From NCBI GenBank assembly GCA_963695445.1, contig CAVOGV010000012.1, forward strand, positions 62,001 to 126,000: a DNA stretch of 64,000 nucleotides. Reading direction: 5' to 3'. A program made the translations under genes and the position numbers. This document shows, in pieces, positions 8,977 through 18,054 of this stretch (position 1 is the first letter of the stretch; each line of letters begins with the position of its first letter). The notes under the pieces were generated by a model. The model searched no databases. It had not been told where the DNA came from and saw nothing but the letters and a program-made list of their open reading frames with translations. The DNA is from Thiohalocapsa sp963695445 (GTDB lineage Bacteria > Pseudomonadota > Gammaproteobacteria > Chromatiales > Chromatiaceae).

Positions 8977-10413
8977 ATGGGCCAGGACATCGCCGATAGT
9001 CGCTTCAGCAAGGCCGATTTTGCCGAATTCGAGGCACGCGTCGCGGCCGAGACCGACCTGCTCGACCGCTGGTTCGACGAAGGGCAACTCGCCGACACCC
9101 CGGCGGAGGGTGGATTCGAGCTAGAGGCCTGCCTGGTCGATCGGCGCCATTTCGCTCCCGCCCCGTTGATCGACAGCCTGCTCGAGCGCATCGACAACCC
9201 GCTGGTGGTGCCCGAGTTGGCGCAGTTCAATCTAGAACTCAACGGCACGCCGCTCCGCCTCGAAGGCGATGCACTGAGCCGCCTGGCCGCCGAACTGGAA
9301 CACACCCTCGCCCAGTGCAACACCGCTGCGGCGGAACTGGACGCACGCATCACCACCGTTGGCATCCTGCCGACACTGCGTCCGGAGCACCTGGTGCCGG
9401 CGCAGATGACACCACGGCCGCGCTATCGGGCGCTGAACGAGCAGATCCTGCGCCTACGCAAAGGCGAACCCATCCGACTTGCGATCCACGGTGAACAGCC
9501 GCTGACCATCGAGCAGCAAGACGTGATGCTGGAGGCGGCCGCGACGTCATTTCAGATCCATCTCAAGATGAGCGCCGCGGAGTCTGCGCGCATCTTCAAC
9601 GCGTCCAAGATCCTATCGGCCCCCATGGTGGCCCTGGCCGCGAACTCGCCGTTTCTGTTTGGTCGCGAGCTGTGGTGCGAGACCCGCGTTCCGCTGTTTG
9701 AACAGGCTGTCTCGGTCGGCGGCAGCCCGCTGCGGGAGCGGGTCGGCTTCGGCATTCGCTACGCCGACCGTTCCGTCATGGAATGCTTTCGCGCCAACAT
9801 CAGCCGCTACCCGGTACTCTTGCCACATTTGATGGACGAGCCCATCGAGCGGCTTGCACATCTCCGCCTGCACAACGGCACCATCTGGCGCTGGAATCGG
9901 CCCCTGATCGGGTTCGATGGACCGGATCTCGCCCACCCCCGCCCCCATCTGCGACTGGAGCACCGGGTCGCCGCCGCGGGGCCGTCCACCAATGACAATG
10001 TTGCCAACGCTGCCTTCTATTTCGGCGCCGTGCGCGCCCTCAGCCGCGCCGCGACGCCACCGGAACAGCAGCAGTCGTTTGCCCAGGCACGCACCAACTT
10101 CTACCTGGCCGCGGAATACGGCTTCAACGCCGAGATCCCCTGGTTCGATGTCCGCCGTGTGCCGCTGCCCGAGCTGATTCTGAACGATCTACTGCCACTG
10201 GCCCGACACGGCCTGCAAGACCTCGGCATCGACGCCGCCGAGATCGAGCATTGGCTCGGCATCATCGAGCAGCGCACCCGCACCAAACGCACGGCCGCCG
10301 CTTGGCAGCGCGCCTGGATTGCCCGCTTCGGACCCGACATGGCGGCCCTGACCGAGGCCTACCTCGCCCATCAGGCGGAGGGCAAGCCGATCCATGAATG
10401 GACACTCGACTGA
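8977..10413 (+). CDS. GCS2-family carboxylate-amine ligase / glutamate-cysteine ligase type
   Basis: A 478-residue ATP-dependent ligase of the glutamate-cysteine ligase 2 superfamily. Acidic active-site segments typical of the fold are visible: GFELEACLVD near residue 46 and PELAQFNLELNG near residue 81. A conserved core covers roughly residues 40-430 (SFQIHLKM, AANSPFLFGRELW, GTIWRWNRP). Members either make gamma-glutamylcysteine or join other amino acids through a side-chain carboxylate, and sequence alone does not separate these. It is followed on the same strand by an aspartoacylase-type zinc hydrolase, which may act on a related amide. Cytoplasmic; no signal peptide. Confidence 0.75.
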   Translation: MGQDIADSRFSKADFAEFEARVAAETDLLDRWFDEGQLADTPAEGGFELEACLVDRRHFAPAPLIDSLLERIDNPLVVPELAQFNLELNGTPLRLEGDALSRLAAELEHTLAQCNTAAAELDARITTVGILPTLRPEHLVPAQMTPRPRYRALNEQILRLRKGEPIRLAIHGEQPLTIEQQDVMLEAAATSFQIHLKMSAAESARIFNASKILSAPMVALAANSPFLFGRELWCETRVPLFEQAVSVGGSPLRERVGFGIRYADRSVMECFRANISRYPVLLPHLMDEPIERLAHLRLHNGTIWRWNRPLIGFDGPDLAHPRPHLRLEHRVAAAGPSTNDNVANAAFYFGAVRALSRAATPPEQQQSFAQARTNFYLAAEYGFNAEIPWFDVRRVPLPELILNDLLPLARHGLQDLGIDAAEIEHWLGIIEQRTRTKRTAAAWQRAWIARFGPDMAALTEAYLAHQAEGKPIHEWTLD

Positions 10414-10534
10414 TCAGCGTGCGCCGCCAGCCCGAAGCATGAAGCGTTTCCGCGGCAAACACCCAGAGCCCATGGCCGCCCCAGACACTAACGCGCTTGT
10501 TTTACGGCCCTGTTTGACGACGACATCAACGATC

Positions 10535-11614
10535 ATGACTGCATCCTCGAACCAAGCAACCGCCAGCGCAACGTCCAGCAAGCGGTCTGCGGGAACTGGA
10601 CCGGCTGCCGGACGGATTGCTCGACCGAGACGCCGGTGAATTGGCAGATGCGCTCGATGGCCCGACCCTGATCCACCTACCGGGACAGCGCGAGCCGGCG
10701 CTGTTCGTGTCGGTGCTGATGCACGGCAACGAGACCGTCGGCTGGGAAGCGATGCGCCTGTTGCTGCGACGTTACCAGGATCAAGGCCGAGAGCTACCGC
10801 GGGCGCTGAGTCTGTTCATCGGCAACGTCGCGGCCGCTGCCGTCGGCATGCGCCATCTACCCGATCAGGCCGACTACAACCGCATCTGGCCCGGCACCGA
10901 GCTGCCGCCAACGCCCGAGCACGCCATCATGGCCGAGGTGGTGCAACGCATGCAGCAACGCGGCCTGTTCGCCAGCATCGACCTGCACAACAACACCGGC
11001 GCCAATCCGCACTACGCCTGCGTCAACGTCATCGACAATCGATTCCTGCACCTGGCCACGTTATTCTCCCGCACCGTGGTCTATTTCATTCGTCCCCGCG
11101 GCGTGCAGTCCCAGGCCATGGCGAGACTATGTCCCGCGGTGACACTCGAATGCGGCAAGGTCCACGACCAACTCGGCGTAACCCATGCCGATGGAATTCG
11201 TCGACGCCTGCCTGCACCTGTCGCAACATCCCGGACCAGCCGGTACCCGCCCACGACATCGACCTGTTTCACACCGTCGCCCAGGTCAAGGTCCCGCCGG
11301 AAATCGACTTCGCCTTCGCACCGCGCGAGGCACGCCTGGTACTCTCCCCCGAGCTCGAACGGATGAACTTTCGCGAACTGCCCGCCGGCACCGCACTCGG
11401 CCGCTGCGCGGATGGCACCGGCGTGTCGCTGGACGTCCGCGACGAATGGGGCCGCAACGTCGGCGCACAGTACTTCATGTTCGAGCACGGCGAGATCCGC
11501 CTGCGGCTACCGGTGATGCCCTCCATGCTCACCTGCGATGAGCAGGTCATCCGCCAGGACTGCCTGTGCTACCTGATGGAACGCTACGACCATCATGTAC
11601 CGAAACGTGCCTAA
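10535..11614 (+). CDS. Succinylglutamate desuccinylase / aspartoacylase family protein (frameshifted)
   Basis: An M14-type zinc amidohydrolase. The first zinc ligands are in LMHGNETVGWEA (HxxE) and the third in SIDLHNNTG. The C-terminal beta domain reads QVKVPPEIDFAF to YLMERYDHH. The protein is spread over three frames: ATG at 10535, a break near 10580-10600 before LRELDRLPDGLLD, a break near 11185 before EFVDACLHLSQ, and one near 11225 before PVPAHDIDLFHTV. All are +1 shifts, and removing three bases leaves 359 codons. Relatives cleave N-acyl amino acids such as N-acetylaspartate or N-succinylglutamate. The substrate here is unknown. It follows the GCS2 ligase by 121 bases. Confidence 0.75.
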
Positions 11615-12163
11615 CGCCCGAGACTTTGTGCTTATCTACTATTCGGGGCCCTGCTTCGAGATCTTAGCGTTTTCCCGGCCAGCGTCATAGCGTGGCTGGA
11701 GCGACAGCAAAGGCCGCGCTATGGTGATGGCGCTACTGGTAGTGTTATGGAGGATCAATGTCGACGCCGGCGTGCAGAGCGGCTTCAAGGTTTTTCTTTG
11801 CCTTCTTAACCTTAGCCTGTTCCCGTTTCATGTCTGTCTCAGATTCAGCTATTTGGGTCGAAACCTGAGTAACGATCCCCCGGCAAAGGCCGGGGCCATT
11901 GAATTCGTGAGCCGCTTAAAGCGGCTGGAGCGGACGCTAACACGTCCCCGCGGCTCCGCTGACGCCTTAAGGCGGCGGATCAGCGCCATAGGTCGAGGTG
12001 CTCTAGTCGCTGATCCTCCTGCTCCTGGTGCCGGATTCAGCGGCGAACGGCCTCTTCGTCGCGTCCCCCGTGGACACGAAGTGGTCTCATTCCCAAACGT
12101 ATCGGCGAGTCCGGTCGCGGCGAGGCGCCGCCCCTACCCCGGCAATCACCATCGCCGGGGCTG
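11615..12163. other. Non-coding gap rich in stem-loops
   Basis: No convincing gene lies in these 549 bases. Short perfect inverted repeats are packed into 11878-12016: 7-bp arms 11878-11884/11889-11895, 6-bp arms 11910-11915/11921-11926, the palindrome GCCTTAAGGC at 11963-11972, and 9-bp arms 11977-11985/12008-12016. A further hairpin sits at 12137-12160. The region could be a degraded mobile-element end, a cluster of extragenic palindromes or a structured RNA. Nothing in the sequence identifies it further. Confidence 0.5.
12137..12160 (-). terminator. Hairpin downstream of the DUF2237 gene
   Basis: Perfect 7-bp arms CCCCGGC / GCCGGGG (12137-12143 and 12154-12160) with a 10-base loop lie three bases past the DUF2237 stop codon. 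There is no T-tract, so it would be a weak or factor-assisted terminator at best. Confidence 0.35.
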
Positions 12164-12535
12164 TTAGGACAGGTCCATCGCGTGGCGCTTGAGGTCGGCC
12201 ATGTCGCAGACCTCCAAGGCCCGCTCGTGGGTGGCGCGCAGCGCTACGCGGGGGGCGCAGCCGGCAATGAACGCTTCTTTCCAGCGTGCGGCGCAGAGGC
12301 ACCAGCGATCGCCGGGTTTGAGGCCGGGGAAGCCGTATTCTGGGACTGGGGTCATCAGGTCGTTGCCCTGCTCCTTGGAGTATTCGAGGAAGGCCTGGGT
12401 GACGCACGTGCAGACGGTGTGCGAGCCGAGGTCTTGCGGGCCGGTCTCGCAGGAGCCGCTGCGGGTGAAGCCGGTGAGCGGGTCTTGCGAGCAGGGCTCG
12501 AGCGGTTCTCCGAGGACGTTTTTGGGTTCTGGCAT
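12164..12535 (-). CDS. DUF2237 family protein
   Basis: A 123-residue protein of the DUF2237 family, recognised from the NVLGEPLEPCSQDPLTGF opening, the GSHTVC segment, the GNDLMTPVPEYGFPGLKPGD block, DRWCLCAARWKEA, and a C-terminal ATHERALE helix. Five to six cysteines are conserved in the family and could bind a metal, but no function is established. It has no signal peptide. The ATG at 12535 was chosen over the much longer in-frame reading, because upstream residues belong to shifted ABC-ATPase sequence. It lies just downstream of the peptide-type ABC operon on the same strand and may be read from that transcript. Confidence 0.85.
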   Translation of the reverse strand: MPEPKNVLGEPLEPCSQDPLTGFTRSGSCETGPQDLGSHTVCTCVTQAFLEYSKEQGNDLMTPVPEYGFPGLKPGDRWCLCAARWKEAFIAGCAPRVALRATHERALEVCDMADLKRHAMDLS

Positions 12536-12597
12536 GTTGGTGACTCCAAGGTTTTGTGGTGTTGGCTGCGCGACCGCGTAAAGATCGGTGCAATGCC

Positions 12598-13429
12598 TCA
12601 CGCTGCGCAAGGCCGAGCGTCGGTCGCTCCTAGCACGCCCGAGGATGGGGGTTGACGCTGCGGCATCCTGGGTACGGCCTCCAGCAGTTTGCGGGTATAG
12701 GCGTGTTCGGGGTTCGTGCAGGATGGTTTCACGCCGGCCCTGCTCCAGGATGGCGCCGTCGCGCATGACGGCGATGCGCGGGCAGAGGCGCTCGACGACG
12801 GCGAGGTCGTGGGAGATGAACAGGTAGGCCAGACCGTGCGGTCGCGGAGTTGGTCGAGTAGGTTCAGGATCTGCGCCTGCAGCGAGACGTCCAGCGCCGA
12901 GACGGGTTCGTCGAGGATGACCAGTCGCGGTTGGCCGAGCAGCGCTCGGGCGATGGCGACGCGCTGTGCTTGGCCGCCGGATAGCTGGTGCGGGAAGCGG
13001 CCGAGCAGGGTTTGGTCCAGCCCGACCTGTTCGGCGACGGCGTCGATGCGGGCCTGGCGTGCCGCTGCATCGAGCCTGGTCAGGCCGCGCAGGGTTCGGT
13101 TCAGGATCGATCCGACGCGATGGCGGGGATTCAGCGCGCCGATGGGGTTCTGGAACACGTATTGGACGGCGCGCCGATAGGCGGCGCGGCCGGCTCGGTC
13201 CAAGGTCGGCAGCGGCTGGCCTTGCCAGAGCAGTTGCCCGGCGTCGGGCTCGGTCATTCCGGCGAGCATGCGCGCCAGCGTTGTCTTGCCGCTGCCGGAC
13301 TCGCCGACCAGGCCGACGGACTCGCCGGCGTCGATGCAGCAGGTCGACAGCGTCGACCGAGGTCGTCAGGCCGCCGGCGGTGCGGTGACGCTTGACGATG
13401 CCGCGCGCTTCGAGCAATGGCGTGCTCAT
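12598..13429 (-). CDS. Peptide/nickel-type ABC importer ATP-binding protein, DppF/OppF class (frameshifted)
   Basis: This is the second ATPase of a DppABCDF-type importer. Its parts are spread over two frames. They are MSTPLLEARGIVKRH at the start, Walker A GLVGESGSGKTTLARML, QNPIGALNPRHRVGSIL, the ABC signature LSGGQAQRVAIARALL, Walker B LVILDEPVSALDVSLQ, and the switch His in LFISHDLAVVERL. The oligopeptide-type C-terminus reads EHAYTRKLLEAVP. Breaks are near 13340 (+1), near 12835 (-1) and near 12720 (+1, in a CCCC run). The corrected length is 276 residues. Its ATG overlaps the stop of the preceding permease-ATPase gene as ATGA, so translation is coupled. Peptide versus nickel substrate cannot be told from the ATPase. 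Confidence 0.85.
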
Positions 13430-15405
13430 GCCGGCGCCTCCAGCGGGAACAGGCAGCGGACGCGGTGCGCGTCATCGAGCGCCGTCAGGGCGGGCTCGGC
13501 GTCGGCGCAAGCGGCCTGCGCCCGTGGGCAGCGTGGCGTGAAGGGGCAGCCTTTGCCGGCCTGCCCCGGCATCGGTGCCTGACCTGGGATCGCGGCGAGC
13601 GGCTTGTCGGGGCGGCCGAGTTCCGGCGAGCAGGCCAGCAGCGCGGCGGTATAGGGATGGGCCGGGCTCGCCAGCAGGCGATCGATGGGGGCGTCTTCGA
13701 CCAGTCGGCCGGCGTACAGGACCAGCACCCGTCGGCACAGCCGCGCCACCAGGGCCAGATCATGGCTGACGAACAGCAGCGCGCGGGCGTCCTCGGTGCA
13801 GACGCGCAGCAGCAGGTCGATGATCTCCTGCTGCACCGTGACATCGAGCGCGGTGGTGGCCTCATCGGCGATCAGCAGGTCCGGTCCGTGCGCCAGGGCC
13901 ATGGCGATGGCGACGCGCTGGCGCTGGCCGCCGGAGAGTTCGTGCGGCAATCGCCGACGTAGCCCTGGCACCCGCTGTAGGCCGACCTGGGCGATCAATG
14001 CCTCGACACGGGCGTTTCGGTCGCGGGCCGGCGCCCGTGTGTGTGCCCGCAAGGTCTCGTCGAGTTGTTGGCCGACGCGAAACAGCGGGTCGAGCGCGGT
14101 CAGCGGTTCCTGCGGCACATAGGCGATGCGCCTGCCGCGCAGCGACCGCAGTGCCGGGGCGTCGAGGGCCAGCAGTTCGGCGCCGTCGAAGCGGATGCTG
14201 CCGCGCACCTGGGCCGGCGGCGGTACCAGCCGCAGCAGCGCCAGCGCCGTCAGGGTCTTGCCAGAGCCGGACTCGCCGACCAGCGCGACGCGCTCGCCGG
14301 GCGCGATGTCGAAGTCCAGGCCATGGACGGCATCGACGGGGTCGGTGATGGCGTTCGCCATCGACGGCACCGTGACGGCGAGCCCGCGCACCGAGAGCAG
14401 GGCCGAGCGATCATCGGCATCCGGTTGCGGTGCTGCATCGTCCTGTTGCCGATGGGCCGCCGTGCTGGAGTTGCGCATGGCGCGCGAGGTGCGATCGAGA
14501 CCGATCATGCGCGGGTCGAGCAGATCGCGCAGCGCATCGCCGAGCAGGTTGATGCCGACCACCAGGATCAGGATCACGAGCCCCGGCAACACCGCGACCA
14601 GCGGATAGGTGGTCAGGAACTCCCTGCCCTCCCCCAGCATGCTGCCGAGGTCCGCTTGCGGCGGCTGTGCGCCGAGCCCGAGGAAGCTTAAGCCCGCGGT
14701 CTCCAGCACCATCCAGCCGAGCGTGGTGGTCATCAGCACCAGCACCGTCGGCGCCAGGTTCGGCAGCACCTCGCCCAGCACGATGCGCGACCCGCGATGG
14801 CCGGCCAGGCGTGCCGCGGCGATGTAGTCCTGATGCCGGATCTCCAGCACCGCGCCGCGCACGGCGCGGGCGAAGAAGGGCACGTTGGCCACGGCGATGG
14901 CGATCATCGCATTGGTGAGCCCCGGCCCGAGGGCGGCGACGATGGCCAGCGCGAGCAAGAGGTACGGAAAGGCCATGAGCACGTCGATGCCGCGCATCAG
15001 CAAGGCGTCGCCCAGGCGCCCGCTCCAACCGGCGGCGATGCCGATGACGGCGCCCACCAGCGCGGCGAGCAGCGTTGCCAGGGCGCCGACCGCGATGCTG
15101 GAACGCGCGCCCCAGACCAGCCGCGACAGCAGGTCTCGGCCTAGATGATCGGTGCCCAAGGGATGGGTCGCCCAATCCTGCGCCAGATCAGGAGCCAGAT
15201 CATTCGACCACGGGCCGCCCGCGAACGGCGGCAACATCCGCTGCGCCGGCTCGGTCAGCGCCGGGTCGGCCAGCGGCAGCAGCGGTGCCGCCAGCGCCGG
15301 CAGCAGCACCAGCGCGAGCAGCGCCAAACCGGCCAGCGCGCCCGGATGACCGATCAGGCGTCGGACCAGGGTCCGCTCAGGCTGGCGACTCTGATCCATC
15401 ATCAT
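13426..15405 (-). CDS. ABC importer permease (DppC-like) fused to ATP-binding protein (DppD-like)
   Basis: A 659-residue protein with two complete modules in one frame. Residues ~1-290 are a DppC-type inner-membrane permease with several helices, HPLGTDHLGRDLLSRL and a DYIAAARLAG coupling motif. A ~30-residue polar linker follows. Residues ~330-659 form an ATPase with Walker A LVGESGSGKTLT, signature LSGGQRQRVAIAMAL, Walker B LLIADEATTALDV and the oligopeptide C-terminal cysteine motif CPFTPRCPRAQAAC. The ATG at 15405 overlaps the upstream stop (ATGA), and its own stop overlaps the DppF-like start in the same way. C-D fusions of this kind are known in this transporter family, and no frame break is needed to explain this one. 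Confidence 0.85.
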   Translation of the reverse strand: MMMDQSRQPERTLVRRLIGHPGALAGLALLALVLLPALAAPLLPLADPALTEPAQRMLPPFAGGPWSNDLAPDLAQDWATHPLGTDHLGRDLLSRLVWGARSSIAVGALATLLAALVGAVIGIAAGWSGRLGDALLMRGIDVLMAFPYLLLALAIVAALGPGLTNAMIAIAVANVPFFARAVRGAVLEIRHQDYIAAARLAGHRGSRIVLGEVLPNLAPTVLVLMTTTLGWMVLETAGLSFLGLGAQPPQADLGSMLGEGREFLTTYPLVAVLPGLVILILVVGINLLGDALRDLLDPRMIGLDRTSRAMRNSSTAAHRQQDDAAPQPDADDRSALLSVRGLAVTVPSMANAITDPVDAVHGLDFDIAPGERVALVGESGSGKTLTALALLRLVPPPAQVRGSIRFDGAELLALDAPALRSLRGRRIAYVPQEPLTALDPLFRVGQQLDETLRAHTRAPARDRNARVEALIAQVGLQRVPGLRRRLPHELSGGQRQRVAIAMALAHGPDLLIADEATTALDVTVQQEIIDLLLRVCTEDARALLFVSHDLALVARLCRRVLVLYAGRLVEDAPIDRLLASPAHPYTAALLACSPELGRPDKPLAAIPGQAPMPGQAGKGCPFTPRCPRAQAACADAEPALTALDDAHRVRCLFPLEAPA

Positions 15406-17996
15406 GCCGCCCGCGTCCGTCGATCGAGCCCGTGCTGGAGCAGGTCCGCGGCCAGGTTCACGAGCACATAGGCCGTGGCCAGCACCAGCACGCCGCCCTG
15501 CACCAACAGCAGGTCGCGGGCGGCGATGGCATCCACCAGCATGCGCCCGAGTCCGGGCCACTGAAAGATGGTCTCGATATAGACGGCGCCGCCGATCAGG
15601 AAGCCGGCCTGCAGGCCGATCACCGGCATGGTTCGCGCCAGGACGGCCTTGAGACCATGCACCAACAGGATGCGCGGCTCGGCGATGCCGCGCGCCCGGC
15701 ACAGCCGGATGTGGTCCGCCGCCAGCACATCGATGGCCGCGGCGCGGGCGATGCGACCGATGACGCCGGCCGCCACCAGCGCCAGACTCAGGGTCGGCAG
15801 CACCAGATGGCGCAGCACATCGCCGGGGCTGGTGCCCGCCAGCCAGACCGTGCTCATGCCGCTGGCGGGCAGCCAGCCGAGCCAGACCGCGAACAGCAGG
15901 ATCAGCAGCAGCCCGAGCCAGAAGGACGGCAGCGAGATGCCGATCAGCACCGCCAGCGTCACCAGCCTGTCGGTGATCCGGTTATGCCGCAGCGCGGCCA
16001 GCAGCCCCGCCGCGAGCCCCAGCAGCGTGCCGAGCAGCAACGCCGAGCCCGCCAACAGCAGCGTCGGTCCGAGCCTGCCGAGCACCGCGTCCAGCACCGG
16101 CTGCTCCAGCGAGACCGAACGCCCCAGGTCGCCCTGCCAGAGATTGCCGAGCCACAGCAGATAGCGGACGGGCCAGGGCCGATCCAATCCCAGGTCGGCG
16201 CGCAGGTCCGCGAGGCGCTCCGGGGTGGCATAGGGGCCGAGGATGGCCAGCGCCGGATCACCGGGCACCAGGCTCATGACGCCGAATACCACCAGCGTGA
16301 CGCCGAACAGCACCGGCACCAGCAGCAACAGGCGTCTTGCGATATAGCCGGTCATTCGAATCGACGCCCTTTGCTTCCAGGCATGATCCAGCCGCAGAAA
16401 GAACGAGGGTTCCAGCCGCAGGTCTTGCACCCGCCGCCCGGTCACCAGGTTCTGCCGCCAACTGGCGACGACGACCCAGGGGGCGTCCTGCTGCACCAGG
16501 CGTGAAATCGATCGGTAAAGCCGGCCGCGCTCGTCGCGGTCGGTCGCCCGGCGGGCGCGCTCGATCAGGGCGTCGACCTCCGGGTTGCAGTAGTAGCCGG
16601 AGTTGAAACCGCCCTGCCCCGGCTGCGCGTCGCAGCGCAGCGCCAGCGATGGCAGGGTATCCGGATCATTGGTCATCCAGGCCATCGCGGCCATGTCCGC
16701 GGTGGCGTCCAGGCCGGCGTTGACGCGGGCCAGATAGGCGTTCCACTCATAGCTGTCGATGGCCGCGTCGATGCCGACACGGGCGAGATCGCCCTGGATG
16801 GTGGTCGCCATGGCCAAGGGCGCGAGCATGCCGGAGCCGCCGCGGGGCACGAGAAACCGCAGTTGCAGGCCATCGGCGTAACCGGCCTCGGCCAGCAAGG
16901 CCCGCGCCTGATCGAGCTGCTCCTTGCGTACCTGATCCGGCTGCCGCGGGTCCGCGGACAGCTCCGGGTCGACGGCCCAGCTGAAGGCGCGCGGCACGGG
17001 TCCGGATGCACGCTCGGCGGTGTCGCGCAGCACGTCGTGCACCAGGGCCTGCCTGTCGATGGCGAGATCGACCGCGCGGCGCACGCGCAGGTCCGCGAGC
17101 GGGCCGTCGCGCAGGTTCAGGATCAGGAACCACAGATGCGGACCGGTGGCCTCCAGCACCCGGTAGGCTGGGCGCGACCGAAAGGCCGCGACATTGTCCG
17201 GCGACAACTCCAGGGCCAGGTCGATGCCGCCCGCCATCAGCTCCGCGACCCGCGTCATCGGATCGGTGATGGGCCGAAAGATCAGCCGCCGCGATGCCGC
17301 CGGCTCGCCGTGGTAGTCAGTAAAGCGCGTCAGCGTGACACGCCGACCGGACTGCCAGTCGGAGAACCGAAAGGGGCCGGTACCGCTCGGATGCCGGCCG
17401 TAGTCGCGCCCGTAGCGCCGCACCGCCGCGGGCGACACCATGAGCCCGGTCGGATAGGCCAGATTGGACAGGAAGGGCGCGAACGGGGCATCCAGCACAA
17501 AACGCACGGTCAAGGGATCGACCACCTCGACGCGCTGTACCTGCTCGAAGAAGAACGCGAGCGGAAAGGGACCGGTGTCGTGCGACGGATGCTCCGGATC
17601 GAGCATGCGCTGGAAGTTGAAGCGCACCGCCTCGGCGTCGAACCGGCTGCCGTCGTGGAACCGCACGTCGGCACGCAGCCGGAACTCATAGATCCGACCG
17701 TCTTCGGAGACGGTCCAAGACTCGGCGAGGCCCGGCATCGGCTCCAAGGTGCCCGGCCGATAGCGGACCAGCCCCTCGTAGAGATTGACCAGGATGCGGA
17801 AGTCGTTCAGCGCCGTGGTCACATGCGGGTCCAGCGACCGCGGCTCGGCGACCTGGCCGATCACTAGGGTGTCATCGGGGGGAAGTTGCCGCGAGCAGCC
17901 TGCCAGGAGGACCGTGAGGATGGCCAATCGGACCAGGCCCCGTCCGAGGCGTTGTCCGGCTTTCACGCTACGTCTTGGTGAAACGGACCGATTCAT
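15402..17996 (-). CDS. ABC importer substrate-binding lipoprotein read in frame with DppB-like permease
   Basis: The open frame holds two proteins. Residues 1-547 are a family 5 substrate-binding lipoprotein. It has signal LAILTVLLAGC, with the lipid-bearing Cys near residue 33, then EPRSLDPHVTT, VRFHDGSRFDAEAVRFNF and GTGPFRFSDWQSG. From the Met encoded at 16355 onwards (317 residues) it is a DppB-type permease (RRLLLLVPVLFGVTLVVF, VPGDPALAILGP, QAGFLIGGAVYIETIFQWPGLG). A substrate-binding protein fused directly to a permease is unusual. A single extra base near the AAAGGG before 16355 would account for it, since without it the first gene would end in an ATGA overlap like the other junctions in this operon. 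The start at 17996 gives a proper signal peptide. The likely substrate is a peptide or similar solute. Confidence 0.8.
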   Translation of the reverse strand: MNRSVSPRRSVKAGQRLGRGLVRLAILTVLLAGCSRQLPPDDTLVIGQVAEPRSLDPHVTTALNDFRILVNLYEGLVRYRPGTLEPMPGLAESWTVSEDGRIYEFRLRADVRFHDGSRFDAEAVRFNFQRMLDPEHPSHDTGPFPLAFFFEQVQRVEVVDPLTVRFVLDAPFAPFLSNLAYPTGLMVSPAAVRRYGRDYGRHPSGTGPFRFSDWQSGRRVTLTRFTDYHGEPAASRRLIFRPITDPMTRVAELMAGGIDLALELSPDNVAAFRSRPAYRVLEATGPHLWFLILNLRDGPLADLRVRRAVDLAIDRQALVHDVLRDTAERASGPVPRAFSWAVDPELSADPRQPDQVRKEQLDQARALLAEAGYADGLQLRFLVPRGGSGMLAPLAMATTIQGDLARVGIDAAIDSYEWNAYLARVNAGLDATADMAAMAWMTNDPDTLPSLALRCDAQPGQGGFNSGYYCNPEVDALIERARRATDRDERGRLYRSISRLVQQDAPWVVVASWRQNLVTGRRVQDLRLEPSFFLRLDHAWKQRASIRMTGYIARRLLLLVPVLFGVTLVVFGVMSLVPGDPALAILGPYATPERLADLRADLGLDRPWPVRYLLWLGNLWQGDLGRSVSLEQPVLDAVLGRLGPTLLLAGSALLLGTLLGLAAGLLAALRHNRITDRLVTLAVLIGISLPSFWLGLLLILLFAVWLGWLPASGMSTVWLAGTSPGDVLRHLVLPTLSLALVAAGVIGRIARAAAIDVLAADHIRLCRARGIAEPRILLVHGLKAVLARTMPVIGLQAGFLIGGAVYIETIFQWPGLGRMLVDAIAARDLLLVQGGVLVLATAYVLVNLAADLLQHGLDRRTRAA

Positions 17997-18054
17997 CGGA
18001 AAAGAGCGGTTGACCACGAAGTTCAACTCCCCATGGTCAAGGCCGATTTCAGTA

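Noticed and set aside
11721..12167. 148-codon ORF in the stem-loop-rich gap
   Set aside because: No recognisable motif, no ribosome site, and it runs through several perfect palindromes.
15075..16505. 476-codon plus-strand open frame across the ABC operon
   Set aside because: Low-complexity Gln/Arg/Pro-rich antisense of permease and binding-protein coding.
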